This document shows positions 36,373 to 45,042 of a stretch of DNA of 48,708 nucleotides, one piece after another. The stretch is from a virus, in IMG/VR virus record IMGVR_UViG_3300027741_000102, positions 1-48,708 of that record; one strand, given 5' to 3'. Below the pieces are notes generated by a model, which was not told where the DNA came from, did not search any database, and saw only the letters and a list, made by a program, of their open reading frames with translations. Made by a program: the position numbers and the translations under genes. The first letter of the stretch is position 1. Each line of letters opens with the position of its first letter.

Positions 36373-38611
36373 AGAGCAGTTACTAAATGAATATCTGCTT
36401 TCCGCAATGGATACCGGCAAAGTGGAAATGAAATCACCTCGAGCGGGTAAGGGCGGGGAAGCTCTAGTGACAGCCGCTGAAAACGTCTTACCGTTTGTCG
36501 GTGCCGCTAAGTCTGCCTTTGAGGGTGACTACAGAAATGCGATGATTCAAGCCGGCCTAGACGTAGCCCTGCCGCCCGCTGTAAAGGGCGCTGCTGCACT
36601 GGGCGGTAAGTTCCTAGCGCCCGCACTGATGGGTGCCATCAAGGCTTACCACGGCAGCCCGCACAAGTTCGACAAGTTTGATATGTCAAAGATTGGTAGT
36701 GGCGAAGGCGCACAGGTTTATGGACATGGTCTGTACTTTGCGGAGAACCCGAATGTTGCGAAAGGCTATCAAGTTCAATTAACAAGAGCTGACAGAATTG
36801 GCCCAACAAAAGCTGGCATGGCTATGGTTGGAGAAATTCCAGCAAAAAACATTTCTCAAGATGTTTGGGAGGTTGCTGACGTTCTTGCCTCAAGAAATAT
36901 AAGTATTGATGAATACATAAATGACTTGCAAAAAAAGATAAAAAATGCAAAAAACGAAACAAGAAAAACGATTTCTCAAGAACTTATTGACCAAGCAAAC
37001 AAAGTTAAATCTGAGCTAAAAGGTAAATCTATTCGTTGGGAAGAGCCCGGCAGTTTCTACGAAACAAACCTTCGCTGGCCTGACGCAGCGAGAGAGGCTG
37101 CTGACCCGCTTAGCCCGCATCACTTCTTGGATTACGACAAGCCGCTGAGTGAACAAAGCGATTATGTAAAGTCTATGTTGTCTGTTGACAAGCGGGCCAA
37201 AGATAAACTGTACGGTAGTGGCGCTGAATACTATCGTGGTTTAACTGGTCGTTATGCTCAAGATGCTCCAATTCATTTTTCTGCAGAACAGGCAGAAGAG
37301 AAGTTTGGAATGCCGCTTGCTTCGCAACAATTAAAGGCACTTGGCATTCCCGGCATCCGTTACCTAGATGCTGGCTCACGCTCTAACTTTAGAGTGCAAA
37401 CTTCATATAAAGGTGAGCCATATGGTGAGCCTGTTTCATTTATGACTGAGCAGCAAGCATTAAATTACGCCAAAGAACAACAAGAAAAAGGATTTGGTGT
37501 TGACGTTATGCCGGGCACATCTAACTACGTCCTGTTCTCTGATGAGCTTGCAGACATCCTCAAGCGCAATGACGAGCAGTTGAAGGCTAAAGGTGGTGAA
37601 GTCCACATGGCAGATGGTGGTCCCCCTCAAACCCAAGAAAAATCTAAGTCATTGTCAGAAATCATTGATGAACTGCCAGCAAAAACAGCGGACAAGCTCG
37701 TTGAACTTGCTTTACAGGCATATGGCGGTTTAAGAGATAGAGGCTCTTTGCCCGCCAATCAGAAAGTTTTTTTAGATACGTTTGTTGATAAGAATAAAGC
37801 CCCCATTACTGAAAAAATGTTTAGCGAGCCTGAGTTGCGTGCATTGAACGCAATGATTTCAAGCAAGGGTGGAAGCAAGGGAAGCATCCAATATGATGAC
37901 TACGGTTCTTTTATGAACACAAGTCAAGTCAGCGGCAACAAGGGGGTTTTAGAGGCCGGCAAAAATCCTTACGAGTCTCTTCGCACGACCCTTGGCCAAT
38001 TCAATTACAGATTGGACCCCACCACTAAGAAATACGTTGTGGAAGACACCTATGACTTTAATAGGCTGCAAAAGCCGCCGGCGTCTGGCGGGAAGACATT
38101 AGAAGAAGTGTTTAAGATGTCTGATTACATTGCGCAGCCCGAGGTGTTCAATCCGATTGAATTGAATCCATATATGGCTTTGCGTCTTTACGCCGGCAGA
38201 AATATGCCTGAGGGACAAGGTAGGCCAGTAAGCATAAACGTGCCCAAGAAGAAGGGCGGCAAGGTTGAAGCCAACGCATTTCCGTATGGCCTGCGTCATG
38301 ACTCTGAGCTGCCGAAGGGTAAGGGATACTTCGGCCCAATGACAACTTCGTCTGGTGACGTTATGACCGAGTACTCATCGTCTGATGATGCTGGGGACTA
38401 CCCGCTAGTTGTTCCTACTTTGACCGCGGATGAGATTAGAACTCTCCTATCAAACGGCGAACTCACAGAGCAAATGCTGGATAAAGCCCAAGGCTGGGCA
38501 GATGCTAGACGCAAGATGGGCAAGAGTCCGTTTGCTGGCAGCGATGAACTTCGGTTGCCGGTTCCTAAGAAAGCGGGCGGCTCCACTACTAAATCAGTAA
38601 AGAAGAGGTAA
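36362..38611 (+). CDS. Virion-region protein with ADP-ribosyltransferase-like (ART-PolyVal) domain
   Basis: 749 residues. Residues 30-93 are Gly/Ala-rich and weakly hydrophobic. From 94 an ART-like fold follows: KAYHGSPHKFDKFDMSKIGS (His of the H-Y-E class), YGHGLYFAENPNVAKGYQ (Tyr), and the closing GIPGIRYLDAGSR plus TSNYVLFSDELADIL. An AT-rich insertion (about 175-220) interrupts it. The C-terminal third has the Lys/Gly-Gly motif KAKGGEVHMADGG and a PLVVPTLTADEIRTLLSNGE element seen in other phage virion proteins. It lies between terminase and portal, so it may be packaged and injected to modify a host target. Confidence 0.7.
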   Translation: MPSKEQLLNEYLLSAMDTGKVEMKSPRAGKGGEALVTAAENVLPFVGAAKSAFEGDYRNAMIQAGLDVALPPAVKGAAALGGKFLAPALMGAIKAYHGSPHKFDKFDMSKIGSGEGAQVYGHGLYFAENPNVAKGYQVQLTRADRIGPTKAGMAMVGEIPAKNISQDVWEVADVLASRNISIDEYINDLQKKIKNAKNETRKTISQELIDQANKVKSELKGKSIRWEEPGSFYETNLRWPDAAREAADPLSPHHFLDYDKPLSEQSDYVKSMLSVDKRAKDKLYGSGAEYYRGLTGRYAQDAPIHFSAEQAEEKFGMPLASQQLKALGIPGIRYLDAGSRSNFRVQTSYKGEPYGEPVSFMTEQQALNYAKEQQEKGFGVDVMPGTSNYVLFSDELADILKRNDEQLKAKGGEVHMADGGPPQTQEKSKSLSEIIDELPAKTADKLVELALQAYGGLRDRGSLPANQKVFLDTFVDKNKAPITEKMFSEPELRALNAMISSKGGSKGSIQYDDYGSFMNTSQVSGNKGVLEAGKNPYESLRTTLGQFNYRLDPTTKKYVVEDTYDFNRLQKPPASGGKTLEEVFKMSDYIAQPEVFNPIELNPYMALRLYAGRNMPEGQGRPVSINVPKKKGGKVEANAFPYGLRHDSELPKGKGYFGPMTTSSGDVMTEYSSSDDAGDYPLVVPTLTADEIRTLLSNGELTEQMLDKAQGWADARRKMGKSPFAGSDELRLPVPKKAGGSTTKSVKKR

Positions 38612-38614
38612 CGA

Positions 38615-41125
38615 ATGGCTGAAGAGTTTCCTATCGACCCGAATTATGGTCGTTTCGTTGATGGCATTAAGCCTACTGAAGACGGTGGTGCTGAGGTCGA
38701 GCTTCCTGATGACATGAGCGACATTGAGGAGCTGCCTGATGGTTCCGCTGTAGTCAGTCTTGATGATGAGTTCAAGGGTCCTAATGAGTCGGAAGACTTC
38801 TATGAGAACCTTGCCGAAGTATTCAGCCCAATGGAGCTGGACACTATCGCCATGCGTTACATCGAGCTTATTGACAAGGACAAGGAAGCCCGCAAGCAAC
38901 GCGACAAGCAATACGAAGAGGGATTGAAGCGTACTGGTATGGGCAACGACGCCCCCGGTGGTGCCACCTTCACTGGCGCGTCTAAGGTCGTTCACCCTGT
39001 CATGGCAGAGGCTTGTGTTGACTTCGCTGCCCGCGCATCAAAAGAACTGTTTCCGCCTGATGGTCCTACCCGAACGAAGATTCTGGGTGAGGTGACCGAC
39101 GAGAAGGTTGAGGTTGCAGAGCGCAAGCGTGACTACATCAACTGGCAGCTGACCGAACAGATTGAAGAGTTCAAGGACGAACTCGACCAGATGCTGACCC
39201 AACTACCTCTCGGTGGTAGTCAGTACATGAAGCTCTGGTACGACGACAAGAAGAAGCGCCCGTGCGCAGAGTTCATTCCTATCGACAACATGATTCTGCC
39301 GTTCGCGGCTACCAACTTCTACACCGCACAGCGTGCAACGGAGATGCAAGACATCACCGAGTGGGAGATGGAACAGCGTATTGGCGCTGGCCTGTATCGC
39401 GACATCAACATGATTCGCGCCACCATGGAGCCGGAAGAGACTGGCCCGATGAAGGCCAACAACAAGATTGAAGGCCGCAAGTACGAAGACAGCGTTGACG
39501 GTCTGCGCCGCGTATACCACGTATACACATACCTGTCGTTCGATGAGGACAACTACACGAAGGGCGAGTCCGCTCCTTACATCCTCATGATTGATGAACT
39601 CGAGAGTGAGGTCATCGGTTTGTATCGCAACTGGGAAGACGGCGATGAGACCATGACCAAGCTGGACTGGCACGTAGAGTTCAAATTCATCCCGTGGCGG
39701 GGTGCATATGCCATCGGCCTGCCGCACCTCATAGGCGGCCTCTCAGCGGCTCTGACGGGTGCTTTGCGTGCCCTGATGGACTCGGCCCACATTAATAACG
39801 CAGCGACCATGCTGAAGCTAAAGGGGGCGAAGGTCTCTGGTCAATCTCAACAGGTTGAGGTTACTCAAATCGCCGAAATTGAAGCAGCCCCGGGCGTTGA
39901 TGACATCCGTAAGGTTGCGATGCCGATGCCGTTCAATCCGCCGTCGCCTGTTCTCTATCAACTGTTGGGTTGGCTGACTGACGCTGCTAAGGGTGTAGTC
40001 ACAACCTCGGAAGAGAAGATTGCCGATGCGACCAGCCAGATGCCTGTGGGTACGGCGCAAGCCCTGATTGAACAGGGCGCTGCGGTGTTCTCAAGCATTC
40101 ACGGTCGCCTGCATGAATCGCAGCGTCGTCTGCTATCTATCCTTGGGCGCATCAACCGCTGGTATTTAGACGAACAGAAGAAAGGCGATGTCGTTGCTGA
40201 ACTGCCGATTAAGCGCGAAGACTTCAAGCGCAACACCGACGTTGTTCCTGTCTCTGACCCGCACATCTTCTCTGAGACCCAGCGCATGGCGCAGTCTCAA
40301 GCGGTTCTCCAGTTGGCTCAACAGTTTCCGATGTTGATTGACCAACGGGTTGCGGTAGCACGGATTCTCAAACAGCTGAAGGTTCCGAACGTCAATGAGT
40401 TGATGCCTAACTCTGGCAAGGCTCAAGAGCGCAACGCTGCAGAAGAGAACGCCGCCATGACTCTGGGGCAGTCTGCCTTTGCGTATCCGCGTCAGGACCA
40501 TCTGGCGCACATCATGACTCACCTGAACTACGCGATGGACCCCAACCTAGGTGCCAGCCGTTTGATTGCCCCGCGCTTCATTCCGCAGGCTCTTGAACAC
40601 ATCAAGCAGCATCTGTTGCTCTGGTACACACAGCAGATGAATGACTACGCCACCCCGGATACCCCGGGAGCAAAACTTGGCAAGTATGAAGAGTCGAGGT
40701 TTGCCAAGCAGATTGACCGCGTCATGGCTCTGGCGTCTGAGCACGTCAAGCAAGACTCTCAGCAGACTCTGGCGCAGATTACTGCTGCTGTTGGCCAACT
40801 GGGCGAATACATGAAGCAGTTTCAGCAACAACCGCCGATGGACCCTGAAGCTCAAGCAGTCCTGCAGGCATCGATGGCTGAAACGCAACGTAGAGCGCAG
40901 CGTGACCAAGCAGAGCTGGCACTACAAGCACAACGTCTGCAAGCCGAACAGGCTGGCAAGACTATGGACCGTCAGATTGAAGTGGCTATGAACGCCGAAA
41001 ACAATCTGACTAAGGAGCGCATGAAAGCCGCAGATTTGACTATTGACGAGGCCAAATTGCGCAAAGAGCAGTATGAGACTGCTATGACGTTGAACAACGC
41101 TATCCAGCGTGACCTAGGAGGTTGA
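38615..41125 (+). CDS. Portal protein
   Basis: 836 residues, long like podovirus portals of the P22/phiEco32 type. After an acidic N-terminus come ASKVVHPVMAEACVDFAARA, SKELFPPDGPTRTKIL, LPLGGSQYMKLWYDDKKKRP, PIDNMILPF and FIPWRGAYAIGLPHLIGGLS, then LLGWLTDAAKGVVTTSEEKI. The C-terminus (about 680-830) is a long Gln/Glu/Arg helix forming the barrel. It makes the dodecameric ring through which DNA enters and leaves. Follows the ART-like gene by 3 bases. Confidence 0.88.
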   Translation: MAEEFPIDPNYGRFVDGIKPTEDGGAEVELPDDMSDIEELPDGSAVVSLDDEFKGPNESEDFYENLAEVFSPMELDTIAMRYIELIDKDKEARKQRDKQYEEGLKRTGMGNDAPGGATFTGASKVVHPVMAEACVDFAARASKELFPPDGPTRTKILGEVTDEKVEVAERKRDYINWQLTEQIEEFKDELDQMLTQLPLGGSQYMKLWYDDKKKRPCAEFIPIDNMILPFAATNFYTAQRATEMQDITEWEMEQRIGAGLYRDINMIRATMEPEETGPMKANNKIEGRKYEDSVDGLRRVYHVYTYLSFDEDNYTKGESAPYILMIDELESEVIGLYRNWEDGDETMTKLDWHVEFKFIPWRGAYAIGLPHLIGGLSAALTGALRALMDSAHINNAATMLKLKGAKVSGQSQQVEVTQIAEIEAAPGVDDIRKVAMPMPFNPPSPVLYQLLGWLTDAAKGVVTTSEEKIADATSQMPVGTAQALIEQGAAVFSSIHGRLHESQRRLLSILGRINRWYLDEQKKGDVVAELPIKREDFKRNTDVVPVSDPHIFSETQRMAQSQAVLQLAQQFPMLIDQRVAVARILKQLKVPNVNELMPNSGKAQERNAAEENAAMTLGQSAFAYPRQDHLAHIMTHLNYAMDPNLGASRLIAPRFIPQALEHIKQHLLLWYTQQMNDYATPDTPGAKLGKYEESRFAKQIDRVMALASEHVKQDSQQTLAQITAAVGQLGEYMKQFQQQPPMDPEAQAVLQASMAETQRRAQRDQAELALQAQRLQAEQAGKTMDRQIEVAMNAENNLTKERMKAADLTIDEAKLRKEQYETAMTLNNAIQRDLGG

Positions 41126-41126
41126 A

Positions 41127-41303
41127 ATGGCAACTGATGTTAAGCAAGAGCAAAGCGAAGAAGTAAAGCAACATCACCGGATGGCCGCCGGTGCTTGGAT
41201 TGAAGGTGATTCGCTCCAAGAACGTGGTTCGGCCACCATGCCCGAGGCTAACTCGGACCATGGCAATTTTGGCAACAAGGGCGTTGACAAAGACAACGCA
41301 TGA
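41127..41303 (+). CDS. 58-residue conserved small protein after portal
   Basis: MATDVKQEQSEEVKQHHRMA, AGAWIEGDSLQERGSATMPE, ANSDHGNFGNKGVDKDNA. It starts 1 base after the portal stop with an ideal AGGAGGT and its TGA overlaps the next ATG (ATGA). Polar, probably disordered at both ends. Small genes in this slot are common; function unknown. Confidence 0.65.
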   Translation: MATDVKQEQSEEVKQHHRMAAGAWIEGDSLQERGSATMPEANSDHGNFGNKGVDKDNA

Positions 41304-41485
41304 AGTCGCTGTCTGACCTCATAAGTGCTGTAAAAGCGCGTCAGAACGAGATAGCCGTCAGTCTTGCGCGGGGAACTGCGGGAGACTTTGCGGCCTATCA
41401 ACGTCTGGTGGGGGAACACGCGGGGTTGCAAGCAACCCTGAACATTATTGACAACCTGTTAAGGGAAGACGATGAATATGAATGA
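41300..41485 (+). CDS. Small helical protein in head module
   Basis: 61 residues: MKSLSDLISAVKARQNEIAV, SLARGTAGDFAAYQRLVGEH, AGLQATLNIIDNLLREDDEY. Three amphipathic helices; the YQRLVGEHxGLxxTLxIIDNLL pattern is widespread in small head-module proteins of podoviruses. Overlaps neighbours on both sides. Function unknown. Confidence 0.7.
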   Translation: MKSLSDLISAVKARQNEIAVSLARGTAGDFAAYQRLVGEHAGLQATLNIIDNLLREDDEYE

Positions 41486-41900
41486 GCCGGTAGCGTGTAA
41501 TGACGCTGATTTGCGGGATGCATTTCCTGCTGTAGACCCCGGTGCGAAGCCTCTTGGAGCGCGAGTTCTAGTACAACTGCGCCGAACCAAAGACAAAGCT
41601 ACGAGTGCCGGGATTATTTTGGTTCACGAAACCAAAGAAACCGAGAAGTGGAACAACATGGTGGCCAAGGTTATTGAGATTGGTCCCCTTGCGTTCCGCA
41701 AGCGCGACGATATGGAGCTGTGGCCTGAGGGGTCATGGTGTGCCGTTGGTGATTACATTCGGGTTCCGAAGTGGGGTGGTGACCGCTGGGAGGTTGAAGT
41801 GCCCGGCGAGGAAGAGCCTGCCCTGTTTATGGTCCTCAATGACCACGAAGTCATTGCCAAAATCACCGGCAATCCGTTGACTGTGAGGGCATTCGTATGA
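41472..41900 (+). CDS. GroES-like co-chaperonin (Cpn10 family)
   Basis: 142 residues from ATG 41472 (ATG 41478 also possible). KPLGARVLVQLRRTKDKATS followed by AGIILVHETKETEKWNNMVA, KVIEIGP and GSWCAVGDYIRVPKWGGDRW correspond to the Cpn10 beta barrel: the N-terminal strand, a mobile loop ending in SAGIIL, the roof strand VAKVIEIGP and the GDYIRVP strand. It ends with FMVLNDHEVIAKITG. Phage GroES versions (T4 gp31, RB49 CocO) reprogram host GroEL to fold capsid protein. Placement between portal and scaffold/capsid genes supports that role. Confidence 0.8.
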   Translation: MNMNEPVACNDADLRDAFPAVDPGAKPLGARVLVQLRRTKDKATSAGIILVHETKETEKWNNMVAKVIEIGPLAFRKRDDMELWPEGSWCAVGDYIRVPKWGGDRWEVEVPGEEEPALFMVLNDHEVIAKITGNPLTVRAFV

Positions 41901-42883
41901 GCGACAACAAAGAAGAGCTAAAAGACATTGATGTCATTGAGGAAAAAGATGGTTCTGCGACCATTGATTTGCCGGAAGGCATGGAAAATCCTCAGTCAGA
42001 CGATGAAAAAGACGAAATTGGGGCTGCTGGCTCTGATAGTCAGGACGATTCTTCGGATAATGAAGACTATCCCGACGACAGTGAGGCTGTAAGGGCACAA
42101 AAACGGGCCAAACGTAAGGCTCGTCGCGAGTATGCCAAGCAGGTTCACTCTGCCGAACGCACTGAATTGCAGTTTTTGCGTCGTCAAGTTTCTGAAATGG
42201 CCGAGAAAATGGCCGTTCAGGAGCGTAAATCGCTTGCGTCTGATTTTGCCCGTTTAGATAAGGCAATTGATGACCAGCGTTCGCGTATTAACTTCGCAAA
42301 ACACAAAATTGCCGAAGCAACCAATTCTCAAGACGGTGAATTGCTGACTTCTGCGCAAGAAATGTGGTTTGAATCGCGCCGAAATCTAGAAATGCTTGAG
42401 GCTGCGAAGAAAAGGGCGGTCCAACAACCTCAAGGCCCGGCTCAAACCGCCGCAGACCCTGTATTGCAGCGTCATGCCAGTGAGTGGATGTCTAGAAACT
42501 CTTGGTATAACCCCGCCGACAATAATCCGGACGTAAAAGTTGCTTTAACTATTGACCAAGCTCTTGCTGAAGAGGGCTGGGACCCTCGTACAGCTGATTA
42601 TTGGGATGAATTAGATAATCGCTTGCAGCGTTATCTGCCCCATCGTTATACTGAACAGGCAGGAGGAAAATCTGCTCAACGCCGACCGAGGAATGTTGTG
42701 ACGGGTTCAGGAAGAGAAAGTATGTCGAATAGTGGTAGCGGCGGGCGTAACACGTTTACGTTGTCGCCCGAGCAAGTTCGCGCCATGAAAGACGCAGGCT
42801 TTTGGGATGACCCGGACAAGCGAGCGAAGATGATTCGACGCTACGCGCAAGAAGCACGACAAAACAACGGTTACAGGAGTTAA
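41897..42883 (+). CDS. Putative scaffolding protein
   Basis: 328 residues. The N-terminal 65 residues are extremely acidic; a basic helix (KRAKRKARREYAKQ) and a long coiled coil (about 75-180) follow; then a compact C-terminal part with SEWMSRNSWYNPADNNPDVK, QALAEEGWDPRTADYWDELD and FTLSPEQVRAMKDAGFWDDP. This acidic-helical build directly upstream of capsid genes is typical for scaffolds. It would guide procapsid assembly and be released. Overlaps the co-chaperonin gene by 4 bases. Confidence 0.7.
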   Translation: MSDNKEELKDIDVIEEKDGSATIDLPEGMENPQSDDEKDEIGAAGSDSQDDSSDNEDYPDDSEAVRAQKRAKRKARREYAKQVHSAERTELQFLRRQVSEMAEKMAVQERKSLASDFARLDKAIDDQRSRINFAKHKIAEATNSQDGELLTSAQEMWFESRRNLEMLEAAKKRAVQQPQGPAQTAADPVLQRHASEWMSRNSWYNPADNNPDVKVALTIDQALAEEGWDPRTADYWDELDNRLQRYLPHRYTEQAGGKSAQRRPRNVVTGSGRESMSNSGSGGRNTFTLSPEQVRAMKDAGFWDDPDKRAKMIRRYAQEARQNNGYRS

Positions 42884-42885
42884 GA

Positions 42886-43419
42886 ATGGATTCTCGCCTC
42901 AAGAAGTCTCTCTCTGCTGGTGGCCGCGAATCGCGAGCTAGTCTTGACTATGCGCGTGCCGCTCCGGAGGAACAGTCTGCTTTGTCTGACGAACGTCGCA
43001 AGATGTGGAAGGATGAGTGGACACAAAGTGCGCTGCCCAATGCTCCGGATATCCCGGGGTGGCACCTATGTTGGCTTTCTACTACCAATAGTTACGACAG
43101 TATTGATAAACGGATTCGACTTGGCTACGTGCCCGTGAAAGCGGATGAGTTGCCGGGTATGGACAATCACCGTGTAAAAGCTGGCGAACATATTGGGTTT
43201 ATCGCGTGTAACGAAATGCTGCTGTACAAGATTCCGATGGACATCTATCAGGAAGTAATGGCGCATTTCCACCATGACGCTCCTCAGGAGGAGGCGAACA
43301 AGATTCGCGTCCAAGCAGAGCGAGTTCAAGGGCGTGATAGTTCGGGACGTGGTCTCGGACAGGTCGAAGGCGAAGGTCTGGGCGAAATTGATAAACCGTT
43401 GCCGGCACCAGTTTTCTAG
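42886..43419 (+). CDS. Head-module protein of unknown function
   Basis: 177 residues. LPNAPDIPGWHLCWLSTTNS, YDSIDKRIRLGYVPVKADEL, then HIGFIACNEMLLYKIPMDIY. The segment GWHLCWLSTTNSxDSIDKRIRLGY is distinctive and recurs next to capsid genes in environmental podovirus-like genomes. The C-terminus is Gly/Glu-rich and probably flexible. It starts 2 bases after the scaffold stop. It might be a capsid or assembly accessory protein. Confidence 0.65.
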   Translation: MDSRLKKSLSAGGRESRASLDYARAAPEEQSALSDERRKMWKDEWTQSALPNAPDIPGWHLCWLSTTNSYDSIDKRIRLGYVPVKADELPGMDNHRVKAGEHIGFIACNEMLLYKIPMDIYQEVMAHFHHDAPQEEANKIRVQAERVQGRDSSGRGLGQVEGEGLGEIDKPLPAPVF

Positions 43420-43449
43420 CCGGTAATAATCCAAATAAGGAGCAAGATT

Positions 43450-44046
43450 ATGTCTGCAACTTCCGCTCCGTTTGGCCTGCGCCCTGCGTTCCACCCGAGT
43501 GGTTTGGACCGCGCTCAAGCGTTGGCTGGCGGCATCGCGTCGGCTTATAACACCGACATCCTGAAGGGCCAACCGGTTAAGTATGACACCGCTGGCACCA
43601 TCGTCGTGGCCTCTGGCTCGGAAGCTTTCGTCGGCGCATTTGCCGGCGTTGAGTGGACCGATACCACTGGTCGTCGTCGCGTCTCTAACTACTGGCCGGC
43701 TAACACTGCCTACCAAGCTGGTTCGTGCGTGGCTTATTTCTACAACGACCCGAACATCGTCTATGAAATCCAGACCGATGGCTCGGTTGCCCAGTCGTCG
43801 ATTGGTGACGAAGCAAACATCACCAACTCAACTGCTGGTTCGACCACCACGGGTCTGTCGCAAGCAACTCTGTCGTCCACCCTTGCTGGTGCCAACAGTG
43901 TCGCTGCGATGCGCATCGTTGATATTGCTCCGTACCCGGACAATGCTTGGGGTGACGCTTACGTTATCGTTCGCGCCACGGTTGCTCAATTCCAATTCGG
44001 CCAAGTTCGCGTCTCCGGCGCTAACTACACGCCGGTTGCCGTCTAA
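43450..44046 (+). CDS. Putative capsid decoration/stabilising protein
   Basis: 198 residues with AAGGAGCAAG upstream. SAPFGLRPAFHPSGLDRAQA, GGIASAYNTDILKGQPVKYD, then VGAFAGVEWTDTTGRRRVSN and ATVAQFQFGQVRVSG. Beta-rich with few charges and codon use like the major capsid gene (many C-ending codons), which suggests high expression. Position directly upstream of the capsid gene fits a decoration or cement protein; there is no decisive motif. Confidence 0.6.
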   Translation: MSATSAPFGLRPAFHPSGLDRAQALAGGIASAYNTDILKGQPVKYDTAGTIVVASGSEAFVGAFAGVEWTDTTGRRRVSNYWPANTAYQAGSCVAYFYNDPNIVYEIQTDGSVAQSSIGDEANITNSTAGSTTTGLSQATLSSTLAGANSVAAMRIVDIAPYPDNAWGDAYVIVRATVAQFQFGQVRVSGANYTPVAV

Positions 44047-44059
44047 GGAGGGCTAAAAA

Positions 44060-44974
44060 ATGGCAGCCCCGATGCGCAGTACAGACTTTCGTAGCATTGT
44101 CGAACCCATTCTTAATGAGTGCTTCGACGGTGTCTACGACCAACGTACCGACGAATGGTCGCGTGTTTTCCGCGAACAAGAAGGTATTCCCCGCAACTAC
44201 CACGAAGAGCCGGTTCTGTACGGCTTTGGCGCGGCACCGCAACTGCCTGATGGCACGCCGGTTTCGTACCAACAAGGTGGTGTGCTGTTCCTCAAGCGTT
44301 ACGTTTACAACGTTTATGGTCTGGCCTTCGCGCTGACCAAGGTGCTTGTTGAAGACGGCGACCACATCCGTATCGGTCAGGTCTATGCACGCCACTTGGC
44401 TCAATCGCTGATTGAAACCAAGGAAACCCTGTGCGCCAACGTGTTGAACCGCGCGTTCAACTCGGCATATCCGGGTGGTGACGGCGTGGCTCTGAACTCG
44501 GCTTCGCACCCGATTGTTAACGGTACCGTCAGCAACCTGCTGACCACCGCCGCTAACCTGTCGCAAACCTCGCTTGAGCAAATGCTCATCCAGATTCGTC
44601 AGGCTGTGGACAACAACGGTAAGAAGATTCGTCTGGTTCCGCGTCAACTGGTTGTGGCCCCGGGCAACATCTTCCAAGCAGAAGTTCTGCTGAAGAGCGT
44701 TCTCCGTTCGGGCAACGCCAACAACGACATCAACCCCATCAAGTCGATTGGTCTGCTTGATGAAGGTGCTGCCGTTCTGTCGCGTTTGACCTCGGCCACC
44801 GCTTGGTGGGTCCAGACCGATGCTCCGGAAGGCATGAAGCTTCTGATGCGTCGTAAGCTGGAAAAGACCATGGAAGGTGACTTTGAAACCGACACCATGC
44901 GCTACAAGGCAACTGAGCGTTATGACACCGGCTTCACTGACTGGCGTGCCATGTACGGCACCCCGGGTGTGTAA
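44060..44974 (+). CDS. Major capsid protein (HK97-fold)
   Basis: 304 residues with AAGGAGGGC upstream. MRSTDFRSIVEPILNECFDG at the N-terminus (N-arm), YEEPVLYGF-like EEPVLYGFGAAPQLP, then GQVYARHLAQSLIETKETLC, the long helix SLEQMLIQIRQAVDNNGKKI, RLVPRQLVVAPGNIFQAEVL and the end YKATERYDTGFTDWRAMYGT. These are features of compact HK97-like major capsid proteins. Codon use is strongly biased. It would form the icosahedral shell; about the right length without a delta domain. Confidence 0.85.
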   Translation: MAAPMRSTDFRSIVEPILNECFDGVYDQRTDEWSRVFREQEGIPRNYHEEPVLYGFGAAPQLPDGTPVSYQQGGVLFLKRYVYNVYGLAFALTKVLVEDGDHIRIGQVYARHLAQSLIETKETLCANVLNRAFNSAYPGGDGVALNSASHPIVNGTVSNLLTTAANLSQTSLEQMLIQIRQAVDNNGKKIRLVPRQLVVAPGNIFQAEVLLKSVLRSGNANNDINPIKSIGLLDEGAAVLSRLTSATAWWVQTDAPEGMKLLMRRKLEKTMEGDFETDTMRYKATERYDTGFTDWRAMYGTPGV

Positions 44975-44986
44975 GTAGCAAAGACG

Positions 44987-45015
44987 GGGGGCTTCGGCCC
45001 CCTGTTTCCCTTTAA
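44987..45015 (+). terminator. UUCG-loop terminator after major capsid gene
   Basis: GGGGGC (44987-44992), TTCG, GCCCCC (44997-45002), then TGTTTCCCTTTAATT. A partial terminator would let capsid message exceed that of downstream genes. Confidence 0.65.
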
Positions 45016-45042
45016 TTCGTCAAGCTTTTCAAGGAGAAGACG

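Noticed and set aside
43066-44677. Minus-strand ORFs of 216 and 218 codons over capsid genes
   Set aside because: They arise from strong codon bias (C- or G-ending codons) of highly expressed capsid genes and show no start signals.
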